Origin: UBA4729 sp038236865
Lineage (GTDB): Bacteria > Patescibacteriota > Saccharimonadia > Saccharimonadales > UBA4665
Assembly: GCA_038236865.1 (NCBI GenBank)
Contig: JBBRZI010000031.1
Coordinates: 1-12,007, forward strand
Direction: 5' to 3'
Length of the DNA: 12,007 bases
The translations under genes and the position numbers were made by a program. The first letter of the stretch is position 1. Each line of letters opens with the position of its first letter. This document shows, piece by piece, positions 1 to 7,428 of this stretch. The notes beneath the pieces are model-generated. The model was not told the origin of the DNA, made no database searches, and was given only the letters and a program-made list of their open reading frames with translations.

Positions 1-1
1 C

Positions 2-766
2 GTTTTTTTAATTAACCCCGTAATTTTAATTAATACTGTGGCAACGCCACACTCCGACATCGTGATAGCAGCGGGTTTGATGGTGGCAGTTTATCACCAA
101 AATGCGTCGGTCCGGGGAGTGCTCGTTGGTGCGGCAGGTTTAATAAAGGCCCATTCACTAATTTTCTGGCCGTTTTTGGTTAAAAGCAGGCGTAGCGCAA
201 TCGCATTAGCGGGCTGGACATCGGGCGCGCTGGTGGTATTTTTGTTGGCGCTAAAGCCCCTAGTTGGGTTTGAGTGGCGGCCGATGCTGCAGGCTGGCCA
301 GGGCGGAGGGGTAACGGGGATGGTCTCATTACTGATGTACCATTTGCTGCCTGGGGCTTCGGCAAATCATGTTATCTTGGCTTCGTATGGGCTTTTTCTG
401 GTAATGTATGGATTCATTTTGGGATTATATGTCCGGCAGAGGGTGTCGTCTTTGACCGGGCTGGCATTAGCCAGTCTAGCAGTACCCCTTTGTTTGACGG
501 GTGTATTGCTGCCTTGGCATTTTATTATTCCGTTCGCCTGCTTGTTGATTTGCGAGAAGCCCCTGGCGACTGCGGCGGTCTTGGTTGTTACGCTTCTATG
601 TATGAGGTCCGCCGTAACTGTGCCGGAATTAATTGGGCTGTCGGTGCTCATTGCGGCAGCTTACTTGGCATTGCGTTGGACTTACGGAAAAATCTCGGAT
701 CCGCCAGAACTGATTGTTCGAATCGGAGGATATTTGAAATATGAGCACGAGCCTCAGGCTAAATAG
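2..766 (+). CDS. GT-C-type integral membrane glycosyltransferase, 5'-truncated
   Basis: The reading frame is open from the window edge and ends at TAG 764-766, so the N-terminus lies outside. A GTG at 38 is probably an internal valine, because the codons before it (NPVILINT) continue the family pattern. What remains is about 250 residues of alternating hydrophobic helices. The layout N-P-x-x-L-I-N ... H-S-D-I ... G-x-L-V-G-A-A-G-L-I-K-A-H ... W-P-F resembles the middle of GT87/GT39-like GT-C enzymes, where a G-(Q/H)-x-D loop precedes a helix ending in L-I-K and then a proline. Such enzymes use polyprenyl-phosphate sugars on the outer face of the membrane. The C-terminal 20 residues are hydrophilic and probably cytosolic. 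The exact donor and acceptor cannot be read. It converges on the next gene with a 25-bp gap. Confidence 0.6.
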   Translation, partial: VFLINPVILINTVATPHSDIVIAAGLMVAVYHQNASVRGVLVGAAGLIKAHSLIFWPFLVKSRRSAIALAGWTSGALVVFLLALKPLVGFEWRPMLQAGQGGGVTGMVSLLMYHLLPGASANHVILASYGLFLVMYGFILGLYVRQRVSSLTGLALASLAVPLCLTGVLLPWHFIIPFACLLICEKPLATAAVLVVTLLCMRSAVTVPELIGLSVLIAAAYLALRWTYGKISDPPELIVRIGGYLKYEHEPQAK

Positions 767-767
767 G

Positions 768-782
768 CCCTTACATTAAGGG
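768..782. terminator. Short hairpin between convergent genes
   Basis: CCCTTA and TAAGGG form a perfect 6-bp stem with a 3-nt loop between the stop codons of two convergent genes. There is no clear T-run on either side, so it is at best a weak bidirectional terminator. Confidence 0.3.
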
Positions 783-791
783 TGAGTTATC

Positions 792-1445
792 CTAGTCGAA
801 AAGACCTTTTTGGCTGTCTGTTTCTATTGCGGCGTCCAGAATGTCGTCGATGTCTTGGGTGGATAATGGTTTTACGCCTGCATCCAATAAGCGCATAAGT
901 GCTAACTTGGCAGTCTCGCCATCGTTGTCTTCGTGGTTCATCTCGGCGTCATTAGTTTCGTAAAGGAGTGAGTTGGCGCGGAATCGGCTGGCATATCCTT
1001 CGGGCAATTCTCCTTGATCTTCAAGGTGTACGGCTCGGACTACTTCGTCGGGAATAAAGCTTAAGGCAGCTATTAAATTTGAATGTCTGTCTAGGAATGA
1101 GTTAATTTTTGTCGCCTTAACATTTTGCTCATTTACGCTGCCGGACAATATAGGCTGAATTTCATCGTTCTCGGGGTCTCTTTTCAAATCGAAGTCGACT
1201 ATTTTGGACTCCATGAGCCGTTCTAGCGCAATTCCTATCGGATACGATGGATTCGCGACGAGCCGTGCAAGTTTATCGGCGGCGCTTTGGCCGCCATGGG
1301 TTGTGCTGTCTGGCGGCATAGGCATTTCGATCATGTTAACGATATCCCCTTCTACAGCGTCATCTGGATTTTCGTAAATGGAATTTACAAATTCTTCGGC
1401 ACGTTTCCAGTCTGGGCCTCGATAGGAGGGTTCGTACTCGCCCAT
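792..1445 (-). CDS. Acidic hypothetical protein (217 aa)
   Basis: I do not recognise this protein. It is soluble, strongly acidic and rich in D, E and N, with no signal peptide or membrane segment. The start is supported by GGGAGA about 6 nt upstream of ATG and by a TATAAT box about 30 nt upstream. Residues 1-60 include an acidic, proline-containing stretch. The last 45 residues predict as two helices (ETAKLALMRLLDAGV and a D/I-rich helix). That helical tail loosely resembles the C-terminus of the acidic protein at 7746 (A-x5-LL-x3-GV), but too weakly to claim homology. It is divergent from the tRNA-Ser gene, with both promoters in the interval 1446-1552. Confidence 0.75.
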   Translation of the reverse strand: MGEYEPSYRGPDWKRAEEFVNSIYENPDDAVEGDIVNMIEMPMPPDSTTHGGQSAADKLARLVANPSYPIGIALERLMESKIVDFDLKRDPENDEIQPILSGSVNEQNVKATKINSFLDRHSNLIAALSFIPDEVVRAVHLEDQGELPEGYASRFRANSLLYETNDAEMNHEDNDGETAKLALMRLLDAGVKPLSTQDIDDILDAAIETDSQKGLFD

Positions 1446-1475
1446 TCTTTTCTCCCGTTAACATTTTGTGATTCA

Positions 1476-1481
1476 ATTATA
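1476..1481 (-). promoter_or_regulatory. -10 box for the 217-aa gene
   Basis: A perfect TATAAT reads on the minus strand, ending 30 nt before the ATG at 1445. The -35 position (about 1499-1504) reads GACCCG and is poor, so the call rests on the -10 box and its placement. Confidence 0.4.
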
Positions 1482-1504
1482 GTGTAAAAAACTCGGGGCG
1501 GGTC

Positions 1505-1533
1505 TTGAGTGAAAGCTTGCTGCGCGGTATAGT
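1505..1533 (+). promoter_or_regulatory. Sigma-70-type promoter of tRNA-Ser
   Basis: TTGAGT (1505-1510) and TATAGT (1528-1533) are separated by exactly 17 nt. This places the transcription start near 1540, about 13 nt before the mature tRNA 5' end at 1553. Confidence 0.6.
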
Positions 1534-1552
1534 ATCGAGGTTCAGCTAGTAC

Positions 1553-1645
1553 GGAGAGGTACCCAAGTGGCTGAAGGGGCGGGTTTGCTAAACCTGTAGG
1601 GGGGAGTAATCCCCCGCGAGAGTTCGAATCTCTCCCTCTCCGCCA
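1553..1645 (+). tRNA. trnS(gcu): tRNA-Ser (anticodon GCU)
   Basis: The acceptor stem GGAGAGG (1553-1559) pairs with CCTCTCC (1635-1641), followed by discriminator G1642 and an encoded CCA. The T arm GAGAG-TTCGAAT-CTCTC (1618-1634) is perfect. The anticodon loop TTGCTAA gives anticodon GCU, which reads AGC/AGU serine codons. A long variable arm (GGGGG...CCCCC) is the class II feature expected of tRNA-Ser. The gene is a stand-alone unit with its own promoter and terminator, and nothing resembling a duplicated tRNA 3' end is visible nearby. Confidence 0.97.
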
Positions 1646-1654
1646 GAGCATTAG

Positions 1655-1683
1655 CCCGATTTCGCATTGCGGATCGGGTTTTT
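1655..1683 (+). terminator. Rho-independent terminator of tRNA-Ser
   Basis: CCCGAT (1655-1660) pairs with ATCGGG (1673-1678), with an inner CGC/GCG extension around an ATT loop. TTTTT (1679-1683) follows directly, then GCTTTGC. It lies 10 nt after the tRNA CCA end and before the convergent gene that ends at 1705. Confidence 0.85.
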
Positions 1684-1704
1684 GCTTTGCTATTTTTCCC
1701 GCGA

Positions 1705-3240
1705 TCACGGTGAAACGATCACCCAATCGGCGTTTTGATAGTCGGTTTTGTAGCGGCAGGCTGCAAAGTAATCTATCTGAGGTTTCATGGTAGTTCGATC
1801 AAGAATAACGCCGGATACCCGGCCGTTTTTAAGGTGCTGAGTTATTAGATTACACGGGAATGCGGGGGTGGCGATGTCACGAAGGAGGTTGTTCCAGGCG
1901 TGATAATTTGGGCTTTCCGGGGGTTGAACGTTGAGCATGCGGGTACGGCTGAGCCACGGGAATCGCATAACGGCCCAATGGCTGCCGATGAAGGACTGCT
2001 GGGGATGATTCTCGAGGTAATGCGCCGTCTGCCGATCGGTGGCGGTGACGGTGACGGGTCGGAGATTTGCGGCAAGATATTGGCTTTGGGCTTCGTAGCT
2101 TATGGCTATGAGAATGATTACATTGGTGGCAAGAACGGCTAATATATATTTTCGATAATGGCGGGCTAGCGTGAGATTGGCGAGCCGCACGGTTGTCAGA
2201 GTGAGAGGGAGCAGCAGAATTAGGACAGAACGACGCCAGCTGTGAACGGGAATAAGCTGCCAGACGGTCGAAACCGTAAGCCATACGCCAAGGTATGGAT
2301 CGATGGCGCGAGTTATCATCACGCGGGTAATCTGATCTTTTCTGAGCGTGAGTGCTGCCAATATTAGAGCGATTATGATGCCAATGAGTAGCGGTAGTAA
2401 GGTTTTGGGCTCGAAGAGAGTGATATTGGTGGCGAGTTGGTTGCGGAAGAATTCGTTGGTGTTCCCCAACCAGGCGTAGTAGGCGCCGGCCAAGAGGGTG
2501 GGCAAGATAAGTGTTGACGTTCGAAGGTGGCGGAGCCTGTTGGATTTGCCGGAGATTAATGCCCAGGCGACGATAATGGTTAGCCAATAAAAAATATAAT
2601 ACGGATGAATTAGAGCCCATGCTCCTGCCAGTAGCCCCAGTAGCGGCCAAGTACGAGTATTTTCACGGTTAATATACAGGCCGCCGAGGCAAACTATGGT
2701 CATGAGGATTGAGAATAGATCCGATGGCGAGGCAATTGTTGCGTACACGAGGGAGGCATCGGTGAGCTCGCGGCCGAAGCCGAGTAGCATTAGCGGAAAT
2801 GGTATGAACACCAGGAGGCCGCATAGCCATAGCATGGTGCGGTTGGGATTTTGGTCGGTTTGACGGCACCAGGCGCGATTGAAATAGAATAGTGCAATCC
2901 CGATGCCGATAAGTAAGATGAGGCGGAGGCCGATGGCGGCTAACGCGGGTGAGTCGAAGTGATATAACGAGTGGCTGAAGCTCCAGAGGAGCTGGACGCG
3001 GCAACCGCCTTCGTTGAGCGTGGAGGTGAGGTTTTGCAGGCAGATGGTGGGGCTGGCAATCAGGATGTTGTAGATCCGATCGTCGACTGTGAAAGCGGGG
3101 ATGACCTGGGTGGAGCCGGCGGTGAATACTGTTCGGAGCAGGGCAACAATGAAGCCGCCGAACCCTATGAGCAGAGCAAGAATTAGGCTCAGGCTGAGGG
3201 TAAGTGCGGCCGGAGGAGATTTGAGAGACAGTCGTGTCAC
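1705..3240 (-). CDS. Polytopic membrane protein, GT-C glycosyltransferase-like (511 aa)
   Basis: This protein has about 10-12 hydrophobic helices, starting at residues 14-36. After the first helix, an external loop carries an acidic pair (D53-D54, in TVDDRIYN) where GT-C enzymes place their catalytic acidic motif. The last about 120 residues are hydrophilic and probably form an extracytoplasmic domain (W, C and Y rich, ending NADWVIVSP). This layout, a multi-spanning core plus a soluble C-terminal domain, matches the GT-C fold in general. I see no diagnostic motif for a named family, so the enzyme activity is inference. The start is GTG at 3240, overlapping the TGA of the upstream gene by 4 nt (GTGA), which implies translational coupling as the last gene of a four-gene operon. 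Confidence 0.65.
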   Translation of the reverse strand: MTRLSLKSPPAALTLSLSLILALLIGFGGFIVALLRTVFTAGSTQVIPAFTVDDRIYNILIASPTICLQNLTSTLNEGGCRVQLLWSFSHSLYHFDSPALAAIGLRLILLIGIGIALFYFNRAWCRQTDQNPNRTMLWLCGLLVFIPFPLMLLGFGRELTDASLVYATIASPSDLFSILMTIVCLGGLYINRENTRTWPLLGLLAGAWALIHPYYIFYWLTIIVAWALISGKSNRLRHLRTSTLILPTLLAGAYYAWLGNTNEFFRNQLATNITLFEPKTLLPLLIGIIIALILAALTLRKDQITRVMITRAIDPYLGVWLTVSTVWQLIPVHSWRRSVLILLLPLTLTTVRLANLTLARHYRKYILAVLATNVIILIAISYEAQSQYLAANLRPVTVTATDRQTAHYLENHPQQSFIGSHWAVMRFPWLSRTRMLNVQPPESPNYHAWNNLLRDIATPAFPCNLITQHLKNGRVSGVILDRTTMKPQIDYFAACRYKTDYQNADWVIVSP

Positions 3241-3500
3241 CGATTTCGGCTTCGAATGAAGGCGATGAGTTGCTGTTTGAGCTGGCTGTAGGCCGGTTTG
3301 CCCAGGGTTGCAACGCCAGCTATAAAACTGATCTCGGCTGATACGAGGACGATGATCCAGATGAGCCCTTGATGGCTCACGTGGGTAAATGGGATGATGA
3401 ATTCAGCTGCCCAACCAAGACCGGCCAGATAAATAAATGTGATCCCAATTTTGAGGCGGTGTGTTAGGAGCGGCAGATTGGGTTTTGGGCGGGCAATCAT
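3237..3500 (-). CDS. Small two-helix membrane protein, transporter-suffix-domain-like (87 aa)
   Basis: A basic N-terminus (residues 1-15) is followed by two hydrophobic helices (about 17-38 and 44-66), then G-K-P and a basic amphipathic tail (YSQLKQQLIAFIRSRNR). The order helix, P-F, helix containing an acidic E, L-G-K, L-K resembles the small 'transporter suffix' membrane domain found alone or fused to RND-type exporters. That match is from memory and unverified. ATG at 3500 overlaps the stop of the preceding 53-aa gene (ATGA) and its own TGA overlaps the next start, so it is translated as part of a coupled series. It probably sits in the cytoplasmic membrane with the 511-aa protein. Confidence 0.6.
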   Translation of the reverse strand: MIARPKPNLPLLTHRLKIGITFIYLAGLGWAAEFIIPFTHVSHQGLIWIIVLVSAEISFIAGVATLGKPAYSQLKQQLIAFIRSRNR

Positions 3501-3658
3501 TGTAAGGATTTGAGCTCACGCTGCAGATTGGCGCAGAGCAAGATTTGCTGTGTAGGCTCGAGGTAGTCGAAAATTTCTAGCCAGTAATTGAGCTCGCCCG
3601 GATCTTCGCCGAGCCCGATTAGCTGGTGAACGAGGGTAGTGAGTTCAAGCTTGTCCAT
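3497..3658 (-). CDS. Small acidic protein (53 aa), operon-internal
   Basis: The sequence starts MDKLELTTLV and ends LQRELKSLQ. It is mostly helical, with a central turn G-E-D-P-G and aromatic residues (Y25, W26, F30, Y32). Reality is supported by its fit in the operon: its ATG at 3658 follows directly after the TAG (3659-3661) of the upstream gene, and its TGA overlaps the ATG of the downstream gene by 4 nt. A GAGAGG sequence lies about 8 nt upstream of the start. Function is unknown. It is short enough to be missed by length filters. Confidence 0.65.
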   Translation of the reverse strand: MDKLELTTLVHQLIGLGEDPGELNYWLEIFDYLEPTQQILLCANLQRELKSLQ

Positions 3659-4303
3659 CTATGCGGCCCTCTCAGCTTCAATTTGGGGGCCACTCTTAGG
3701 GTAATCTCGAATGTCGGCGATTATCTTTCTAATCTTGAGCTCGGTGGCTGTTTCGGCTTTGGCGGTGAGGTTCGGGTTGGAGGCCATGAACTTGGCCGAT
3801 ATTTCGAAAATACGAGCCGATTTGGCGGCTCCTTTTTCGGCCAGGCTGGCAGCCAACTTTCCGACTAGGTTTACGCTTTTACCGGCCAACATAGTCCCCT
3901 CTGGGATATCTTCGATACCGGTGAAGTCTAAGGCCAGACTGCCGGCACCCATAGCGGCGTGTATGATCCGACTTCTTCCACTGACCTCATTGCCGTCAAG
4001 GGTTGTACTGGCGATAGATTCGGTGAGCAGCTTGCTTCCGCCTAAGAATGGAACAAGATTGAGGCCGTTGCTGACTAGGGGCGAGGTTAGGACACCCTTG
4101 AGAATGTTTCCGCGTTCGGCACTAGCTTGCTCGATGACTTTGTCTCTCTCCGCGCCTGACTCGGGCGTAGCTTGGGTGTCACGATGAGCTTCTGGGTGAG
4201 CGCCGGCTTCGGCACGGATAGCGAGAAGCTCGTCGGTGAGGGCGTCGTGTGATTCGGCTTCGTTTATATCGGGCTGATCTTCCATTAAGTCATTGGTGTC
4301 CAT
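3659..4303 (-). CDS. Hypothetical protein, first gene of a coupled operon (214 aa)
   Basis: I do not recognise this protein. Residues 1-65 are acidic and probably disordered (D/E/A rich). Residues 66-110 contain two hydrophobic, glycine-rich stretches (ILKGVLTSPLVSNGLNLVPF; RIIHAAMGAGSLALDFTG) that could be amphipathic or weakly membrane-associated. Residues 125-200 are alanine/lysine-rich helix. The start has AGGCGG about 8 nt upstream of ATG. Its TAG abuts the ATG of the 53-aa gene. Its place ahead of two membrane proteins hints at a membrane-related role, but no function can be assigned. Confidence 0.7.
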   Translation of the reverse strand: MDTNDLMEDQPDINEAESHDALTDELLAIRAEAGAHPEAHRDTQATPESGAERDKVIEQASAERGNILKGVLTSPLVSNGLNLVPFLGGSKLLTESIASTTLDGNEVSGRSRIIHAAMGAGSLALDFTGIEDIPEGTMLAGKSVNLVGKLAASLAEKGAAKSARIFEISAKFMASNPNLTAKAETATELKIRKIIADIRDYPKSGPQIEAERAA

Positions 4304-4401
4304 AAGTTTAGCCGCCTATTGTTAGAGCAAGAATTGGCGGAACACACGGGTCTGGAACTCAGAATATGTATCAATTTTTTACACTTTACAGATAATAATG
4401 G

Positions 4402-4444
4402 GACAAATGAGACACAGAACACCTATATGCGTCGTGTCTCATTT
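4402..4444. repeat. Palindromic repeat copy A (partner at 7384-7428)
   Basis: An 11-bp perfect inverted repeat, AAATGAGACAC (4405-4415) and GTGTCTCATTT (4434-4444), flanks an 18-nt centre. The left edge (14 nt from 4402) and the right edge (12 nt, 4433-4444) recur at 7384-7397 (13/14) and 7417-7428 (12/12), while the centres differ. It lies in the 175-bp gap between two minus-strand genes and could act as a terminator for the 354-aa gene, an operator, or a recombinase site. The rest of the 4304-4478 gap shows no gene. Confidence 0.7.
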
Positions 4445-4478
4445 ATAGGTAGCTAGTAATGTTTTTGGGCTTTTGCGG

Positions 4479-5543
4479 CTACGCTGCTGAGCTCTGTTCT
4501 TTGTCGTTGTATGTTGGTCGCGCTTCGGCAGGTGCAGCAGCAGGTAACTGATATAGCTTATCTGCGCCTAGGTCTGCAACGATTTGACTGCGTACGGCTT
4601 CCATTTTGATCTTGTATTCTTCACGAGCAGCTACAACTTCAGAGGCTTTCTTGTCGAGCATAGCCTGTAGCATTTCCTTAGCAGCGTCACTACTTGCCGT
4701 AGCAAGCCGCTCCTCAAGTTTGATAATTTCATCGCCAAAGACTTCATCTGTAATTGTTTGCAGCTCTGCAACGCCTGCTTCTCCCACGGCAATTTTTTCC
4801 TCTACAGTAGCTTTTGCCTGCTCAAGGTCAGTAGAAAACTTTGCGTATTCCGTTGCGTGTATACCACGAATGCCTTTTAATAGTCCGAGTGAGTCGTTTG
4901 TCTCGCGGAAGTTCTCGACAAGGTCAGGATGATTGTTGAGTAGATTATCGAAGTCTCCGCTCATTAGTAGTCCAGAACTATCTGTATAGCCACCGGTATC
5001 ACGGCCGCGATGTACGCGGTTTCCGTCAACATCATGCATGACTCGCTTATTCTCAACGCTGAACATCTCGTATTTACGAAAACGTTCCATCGCACTAACG
5101 TGTGTATTGGCGTCTGCTACGCCGCCAAGCGTTTGATCCAATCGCTCTGCAAGTGCGGCCATCGGCTCGGCTTTTATTGCTCCGTAAAGTTCTTTTTGCT
5201 CGCTTTTCTCTGGGGCAAGCTTTTGTATAACATCCTGAAGCGTACCTGCTCGCCGTCCATCTTTGTCATAGCCTTGCATTGCATCGAGGAACTTGTCTGC
5301 TCCATAACGATCAACCATTACTTGAAGTCCTGCACCTATAATACTACCCTCAAGTCCTCGCTGTACCTCGTCTATACCATGTAGCTCGCCGGCTTTTTGT
5401 TGTAGGGTGTCAATATCGCTTTTTTCAAGAGTTTTCTCTTGCTCTAGAAGCATAAGTCCAGTTTCAACAGGCGCATTTTGTTCAACCGTGTCGCTAGTTT
5501 GCTCTTGGGGTTGTTCTGGTGTCATTCGGATGAGTTCACTCAT
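4479..5543 (-). CDS. Coiled-coil hypothetical protein (354 aa)
   Basis: I do not recognise this protein. The N-terminal 30 residues are Q/E/P-rich and disordered. Residues about 31-150 are mixed helical, and residues 155-215 include a glycine/aspartate-rich stretch (HDVDGNRVHRGRDTGGYTDS). Residues about 235-330 form a long E/A/K-rich heptad-like helix, probably a coiled coil. The tail is A/P-rich. There is no signal peptide or membrane span. ATG at 5543 is preceded by AAGGAAA, and a strong promoter lies at 5603-5631. It is divergent from the serine recombinase and shares with it the interval between the two palindromic repeats, so it may be cargo or a regulator of that module (inference). Confidence 0.75.
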   Translation of the reverse strand: MSELIRMTPEQPQEQTSDTVEQNAPVETGLMLLEQEKTLEKSDIDTLQQKAGELHGIDEVQRGLEGSIIGAGLQVMVDRYGADKFLDAMQGYDKDGRRAGTLQDVIQKLAPEKSEQKELYGAIKAEPMAALAERLDQTLGGVADANTHVSAMERFRKYEMFSVENKRVMHDVDGNRVHRGRDTGGYTDSSGLLMSGDFDNLLNNHPDLVENFRETNDSLGLLKGIRGIHATEYAKFSTDLEQAKATVEEKIAVGEAGVAELQTITDEVFGDEIIKLEERLATASSDAAKEMLQAMLDKKASEVVAAREEYKIKMEAVRSQIVADLGADKLYQLPAAAPAEARPTYNDKEQSSAA

Positions 5544-5600
5544 GCTTTCCTTTTCCCTTGTAGTGTTATTTTAGTTGTTTGTTTTTGTTCTAACCTGCTA

Positions 5601-5631
5601 ACAATATAGCATACGTAGGTAATATTGTCAA
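5601..5631 (-). promoter_or_regulatory. Consensus promoter with overlapping dyad, upstream of the 354-aa gene
   Basis: On the minus strand a perfect TTGACA (5626-5631) is followed after exactly 17 nt by TATATT (5603-5608). A dyad ACAATAT (5601-5607) and ATATTGT (5622-5628), with a 14-nt gap, overlaps both boxes. The arms lie about two helical turns apart centre to centre, as expected for a repressor dimer. The transcription start would be near 5596, giving an about 50-nt leader. Confidence 0.75.
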
Positions 5632-5841
5632 GGTAACGCAACCGTTCGGGGAGGTTCACTATTGAAATCACAAGAAACTAAATAGCCAGTAGTTTATATT
5701 CGGAGACATATCCTGTACTAGTTGGCCCATGTTGTTTTACAATATATTCCTCTTCTAGGAGTATGTCAGTGTAGTCAGCCTCTAGGTGGCCGATTGTTAA
5801 ACTCCTGGACTTTGTACCCCATTGCGGTACATTGTCCTTGT

Positions 5842-7206
5842 ATGGAATCAATCGTATCCCAACAGACACCACAGGTAGCAAAAACAGCACTGATTCGCTG
5901 GTGTTTGTACGCTCGCAAATCCAGCGAGCAAGACGAACGCCAAGCCTTATCAATCGAGCAACAAATCAAGGAAATGCTACTACTTGCCGACCATTGGGGC
6001 ATAGAAATAGCCGAAGTTCGCAAAGAGAGTCATTCCTCCAAAGAATCAGGCACTAGGCCGATCTATAACCGACTTATTAAGGACATTCAACTTGGCTACT
6101 TCAACGGAATTGTGACATGGGCACCTGATAGGTTGTCCCGAAATGCCGGTGACCTTGGTATTCTGGTAGATTTGATGGATCAGGGTAAGCTCGCGGAGAT
6201 CCGCACTCACGGTCAAACGTTCACTAACTCGCCAAATGAGAAGTTCCTGCTGATGATTCTTGGCTCACAGGCCAAGCTAGAGAACGATAACAGAGGCCTC
6301 AATGTCATCCGGGGACTACACAACAAAGCCGCCAACGGCTGGAGACCTGGAGTTGCGCCGATCGGCTACCTGAATAATGGTCTCGGCGATGAGAAGATAA
6401 TTGTCGATGAAATTCGATCACCGATCATTGTAGAAATGTTTGAGAGAGTCGCCAAACAAGCCTACACCGGCCGGGAAGTAAAACGCTGGCTCGATGGCAT
6501 AGACTTCGTAAGCAGACATGGTAAACGCCTCGTCTTAAGCCATATTTACCGTACGCTAAAGAATCCCTTCTACTACGGCGAGTTCCAATACCCCAAGACC
6601 AGCGAAACGATGCATCACGGCAAACATGCACCGATAATCAGCAAAGAGCTGTTTGACGAAGTCCAGATCCAGCTGACGGTAGCCCCAAAGGCTCCAGCAG
6701 GTACCAAAGAGTTTAGTTTCACTAGGATGATCAAATGTGGTGTTTGTAAAACGGGTGTTACAGCAGAAGAAAAGTTGAAGAAGCTCAAAACTGGCGAGAT
6801 CAGACGGTATGTGTACTACCACTGCGGTAGGGCAAACGATCTTGACTGCATCCAGCCATACATTCGCGAAGGCGAACTGATGATCGAGTTGCTTAATGTT
6901 ATCGATGAGCTTGAAATAGATGAAATAGGTGCTCACCAACAGTTCAAAGAAGAACTCATACGATATGAGAGGTTTATAGGCGTATTAGAGCAAAGTAACA
7001 ATAGTAGTTCTCAAAAAACCAAGCCAACGATCGATCTGAAAGCATACTCAAAGTATGTGCTGCAACATGGAACTAAAGAAGAAAAGCGTGAGATTCTCCA
7101 ATATGTAACCGGCGAATTATTCCTCAAAGATCAAAAGGTCTATGTTGAGCGAAAAACGAGGTCTAAAAAGTTTATCCCGGCCAGTTCGAATCCCATCGCC
7201 ATCTGA
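5842..7206 (+). CDS. Large serine recombinase (site-specific integrase, 454 aa)
   Basis: This enzyme would catalyse site-specific integration, excision or inversion through a phosphoserine DNA link. The N-terminal resolvase domain (about 16-150) has Y-A-R-K-S-S-E-Q, with Ser27 in the nucleophile position of the R-x-S motif. It also has W-A-P-D-R-L-S-R (93-100), carrying conserved arginines. A recombinase domain (about 160-275) includes GWRPGVAPIGYLN and the N-P-F-Y-Y-G-E-F sequence typical of the family. A zinc-ribbon-type region has C299-x2-C302 and C328/C336, followed by a helical tail (345-385). At 454 aa it is near the short end for large serine recombinases. I chose ATG 5842 because the frame upstream to TTG 5722 does not read like protein. 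No good ribosome site precedes it, so the start is uncertain. Confidence 0.93.
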   Translation: MESIVSQQTPQVAKTALIRWCLYARKSSEQDERQALSIEQQIKEMLLLADHWGIEIAEVRKESHSSKESGTRPIYNRLIKDIQLGYFNGIVTWAPDRLSRNAGDLGILVDLMDQGKLAEIRTHGQTFTNSPNEKFLLMILGSQAKLENDNRGLNVIRGLHNKAANGWRPGVAPIGYLNNGLGDEKIIVDEIRSPIIVEMFERVAKQAYTGREVKRWLDGIDFVSRHGKRLVLSHIYRTLKNPFYYGEFQYPKTSETMHHGKHAPIISKELFDEVQIQLTVAPKAPAGTKEFSFTRMIKCGVCKTGVTAEEKLKKLKTGEIRRYVYYHCGRANDLDCIQPYIREGELMIELLNVIDELEIDEIGAHQQFKEELIRYERFIGVLEQSNNSSSQKTKPTIDLKAYSKYVLQHGTKEEKREILQYVTGELFLKDQKVYVERKTRSKKFIPASSNPIAI

Positions 7207-7254
7207 ACGGGAATGGTCAAAATTCACGCACCACATAACATTTTGCGGTAATTA

Positions 7255-7303
7255 AAAACGACCTTGTACCTTTAGTATGCACTTTAGGTGGACGGGTCGT
7301 TTT
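7255..7303 (+). terminator. Terminator downstream of the serine recombinase
   Basis: AAAACGACC (7255-7263) pairs with GGTCGTTTT (7295-7303), a 9-bp stem. The inner sequence can extend it (ACCT with AGGT). The A-run before and T-run after make it potentially bidirectional. It lies about 50 nt after the TGA at 7206. Confidence 0.65.
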
Positions 7304-7383
7304 AGAACTTTATTCTTGGCGGAGCAGCCGGGTCAGGAACTTTCCGACTGTCTCAAGGATTATATCCCTTAAGGAGGAAATGA

Positions 7384-7428
7384 GACAAATAAGACACTAT
7401 AAAAAGGGGATTGTTTCGTGTCTCATTT
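7384..7428. repeat. Palindromic repeat copy B (partner at 4402-4444)
   Basis: An inverted repeat, GAAATGAGACA (7377-7387) and TGTCTCATTTC (7419-7429), shares its outer parts with copy A in the same orientation: GACAAATAAGACAC matches 13/14 and CGTGTCTCATTT matches 12/12. The centre (TATAAAAAGGGG...) is unrelated to that of copy A and 2 nt longer. The pair brackets the recombinase and the 354-aa gene. Confidence 0.7.

Noticed and set aside
1385..1726. 113-residue open frame on the minus strand across the tRNA-Ser region
   Set aside because: It runs through the tRNA gene, its promoter and its terminator, and the translation does not look like protein.
1845..3313. Long proline/serine/arginine-rich frames within the 511-aa membrane gene
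   Set aside because: They are off-frame shadows of the membrane protein, with low-complexity composition and no start signals.
5722..5841. N-terminal extension of the recombinase from TTG 5722
   Set aside because: The 40 extra residues are cysteine-rich and unlike any resolvase N-terminus; the family pattern starts shortly after Met 5842.
5678..5953. 91-residue minus-strand frame as a complete gene
   Set aside because: Its first 38 codons are antisense to the recombinase catalytic domain and start with TTG. Only the part below 5842 looks protein-like, so it is given as a possible fragment instead.
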